A stretch of 64,000 bases of DNA from Venturia oleaginea (taxonomy: Eukaryota > Ascomycota > Dothideomycetes > Venturiales > Venturiaceae). Shown here in pieces: positions 63,262-64,000 of the stretch (position 1 is the stretch's first letter; every line of letters starts with the position of its first letter). The notes beneath the pieces are model-generated. The model saw only the letters and a program-made list of their open reading frames with translations, had not been told where the DNA came from and did not search any database. The translations under genes were made by a program, and so were the position numbers. The DNA lies in the NCBI GenBank assembly GCA_013176395.1, contig JABMLP010000013.1, positions 1,240,001-1,304,000 on the forward strand, given 5' to 3'.

Positions 63262-64000
63262 TCAAGAGCCTTGCATCGCGGTGTGTCCACTTGGTCCGGC
63301 AGATGTATCTGGGGTTACTAGTTAGCCCTTGACACATCGATCGCGGACACGAGAAAAGAAAGACTCACAATCCACCGTTACAAAGGCGCGATCCACTTCC
63401 GGTAGTCCCTCTAAGCAATATTGCAGCGTCTCGGAGATGTCGTGGGCCTTCATCAACTTAGTGTGCGGATGAAGCAAGATATCAACCTCTACCCAGACGC
63501 CGTCTCCAGCATGGTAAGCCTGTAGAGCTGTTAGCCATCAAGGTTAGGGTGTTCGCGGAATGTACTTGGCAAACCTGCCTTGAGAGTTTTGAACCCTTCC
63601 ACAACAGGGTGGAACCGCCAGATCAAGAACATCAATTTCTTTTGCGTCCGTTCGTCGACGGCAAGACCACTCAGCCTCGCGACGTTCTCAAACGCCGTTC
63701 CAGCCCAATCGAATATGATGAAGAGGGAGAGGAGCCCCGCACCGACAGGATCCAGCCACCATGCGCCAACTTTGTGGCCAATAACGGGAAAGAGAAGTGA
63801 CAACGTGTTGAAAATCACGTCTGTCTGACAATCTTGTACTAATGCTTGTACTTGAGTGGTTTTGATTCTCAAGCACCCTAGCCCGATTATTCCCTTTACA
63901 ACCACCGTCCCGACCAGCGCCGCAATAGCGATAGGAGGAAGCATGGAGGAGGAATGGTCTCCCGAGGGCAGGAGTTTTGTGACAGATTCTTGGAGGATCT
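63262..64000 (-). CDS. Cation diffusion facilitator (CDF) metal transporter, 5' part missing
   Basis: The visible exons are 64000-63575 (continuing outside the window), 63527-63369 and 63308-63262. The introns (47 and 60 bp) are GT-AG, and the frame holds across both. The visible protein starts ILQESVTKLLPSGDHSSSML and has membrane helices (IAIAALVGTVVVKGIIGLGC; IGHKVGAWWLDPVGAGLLSL). The metal-binding helix reads QALVQDCQTDVIFN (DxxxD), the form seen in manganese-type CDF proteins. The cytosolic C-terminal domain reads AYHAGDGVWVEVDILLHP and HDISETLQYCLEGLPEVD. The end is SAGPSGHTAMQGS. CDF transporters move divalent metals out of the cytosol; the metal here is inferred as Mn or Zn. Confidence 0.85.

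Noticed and set aside
63528..63578. GC-AG intron in the CDF transporter
   Set aside because: A normal GT-AG intron (63574-63528) also keeps the frame and gives AALQAYHAGDG, so the rare form is not needed.

Overview
This window is nuclear DNA from a filamentous ascomycete (Pezizomycotina; Dothideomycetes is my guess, unproven). Most genes carry short GT-AG introns with CTRAC-like branch sites. The gene set is typical of the group: AreA-type GATA factor, translation elongation factor 3, DASH subunit Hsk3, MICOS subunit Mic19, Lsg1, a Zn2Cys6 regulator and a chromodomain Ty3/gypsy element. A secreted cutinase and a GH43 arabinanase point to a plant-associated life. Nothing here looks bacterial, viral or CRISPR-like.

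Layout. 0-5.3 kb: the 5' part of an unidentified membrane protein gene (minus), then a DUF2461 gene spread over 4 kb because three of its seven introns are 0.36-1.1 kb. 5.3-9.4 kb: no gene seen. 9.4-11.1 kb: a Zn2Cys6 transcription factor with a small upstream ORF ending two bases before its start. 14.4-18.3 kb: four compact housekeeping genes in two divergent pairs: MIC19 / Naa50-like acetyltransferase, and a small coiled-coil membrane protein / HSK3. 18.3-23.7 kb: gene-free upstream region of areA. 23.7-26.7 kb: areA.

27.9-29.3 kb: a Tc1/mariner element with intact 30-bp terminal inverted repeats but a one-base frameshift in its transposase. 29.6-39.7 kb: a small acidic protein, a short-chain dehydrogenase, EF-3, a small secreted Cys protein, and the 60S-export GTPase Lsg1. 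40.5-46.6 kb: a nested insertion. A 5578-bp chromovirus-type LTR retrotransposon (identical 176-bp LTRs, 5-bp target duplication) sits inside an older element of about 0.5 kb with terminal inverted repeats. The retrotransposon has an exact 11-nt self-priming primer-binding site, a gag/pol frame change, and one nonsense codon in integrase.

47.9-64.0 kb: cutinase, a glycine-zipper protein, a ubiquitin-specific protease, a thioredoxin-fold (AhpC/TSA-2) protein, a wax-synthase-type acyltransferase, a secreted GH43 arabinanase, and a truncated CDF metal transporter.

The genes do not form a single pathway. Divergent pairs probably share promoters, and several housekeeping genes (EF-3, Lsg1) serve translation. 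The cutinase and arabinanase would act outside the cell on plant cuticle and pectin side chains. The most notable structures are the self-primed retrotransposon nested in a smaller DNA element, the inflated introns of the DUF2461 gene, and a PIP-box-like N-terminus on the Naa50-like enzyme. Exon boundaries were placed by eye, from splice motifs, frame continuity and family resemblance.
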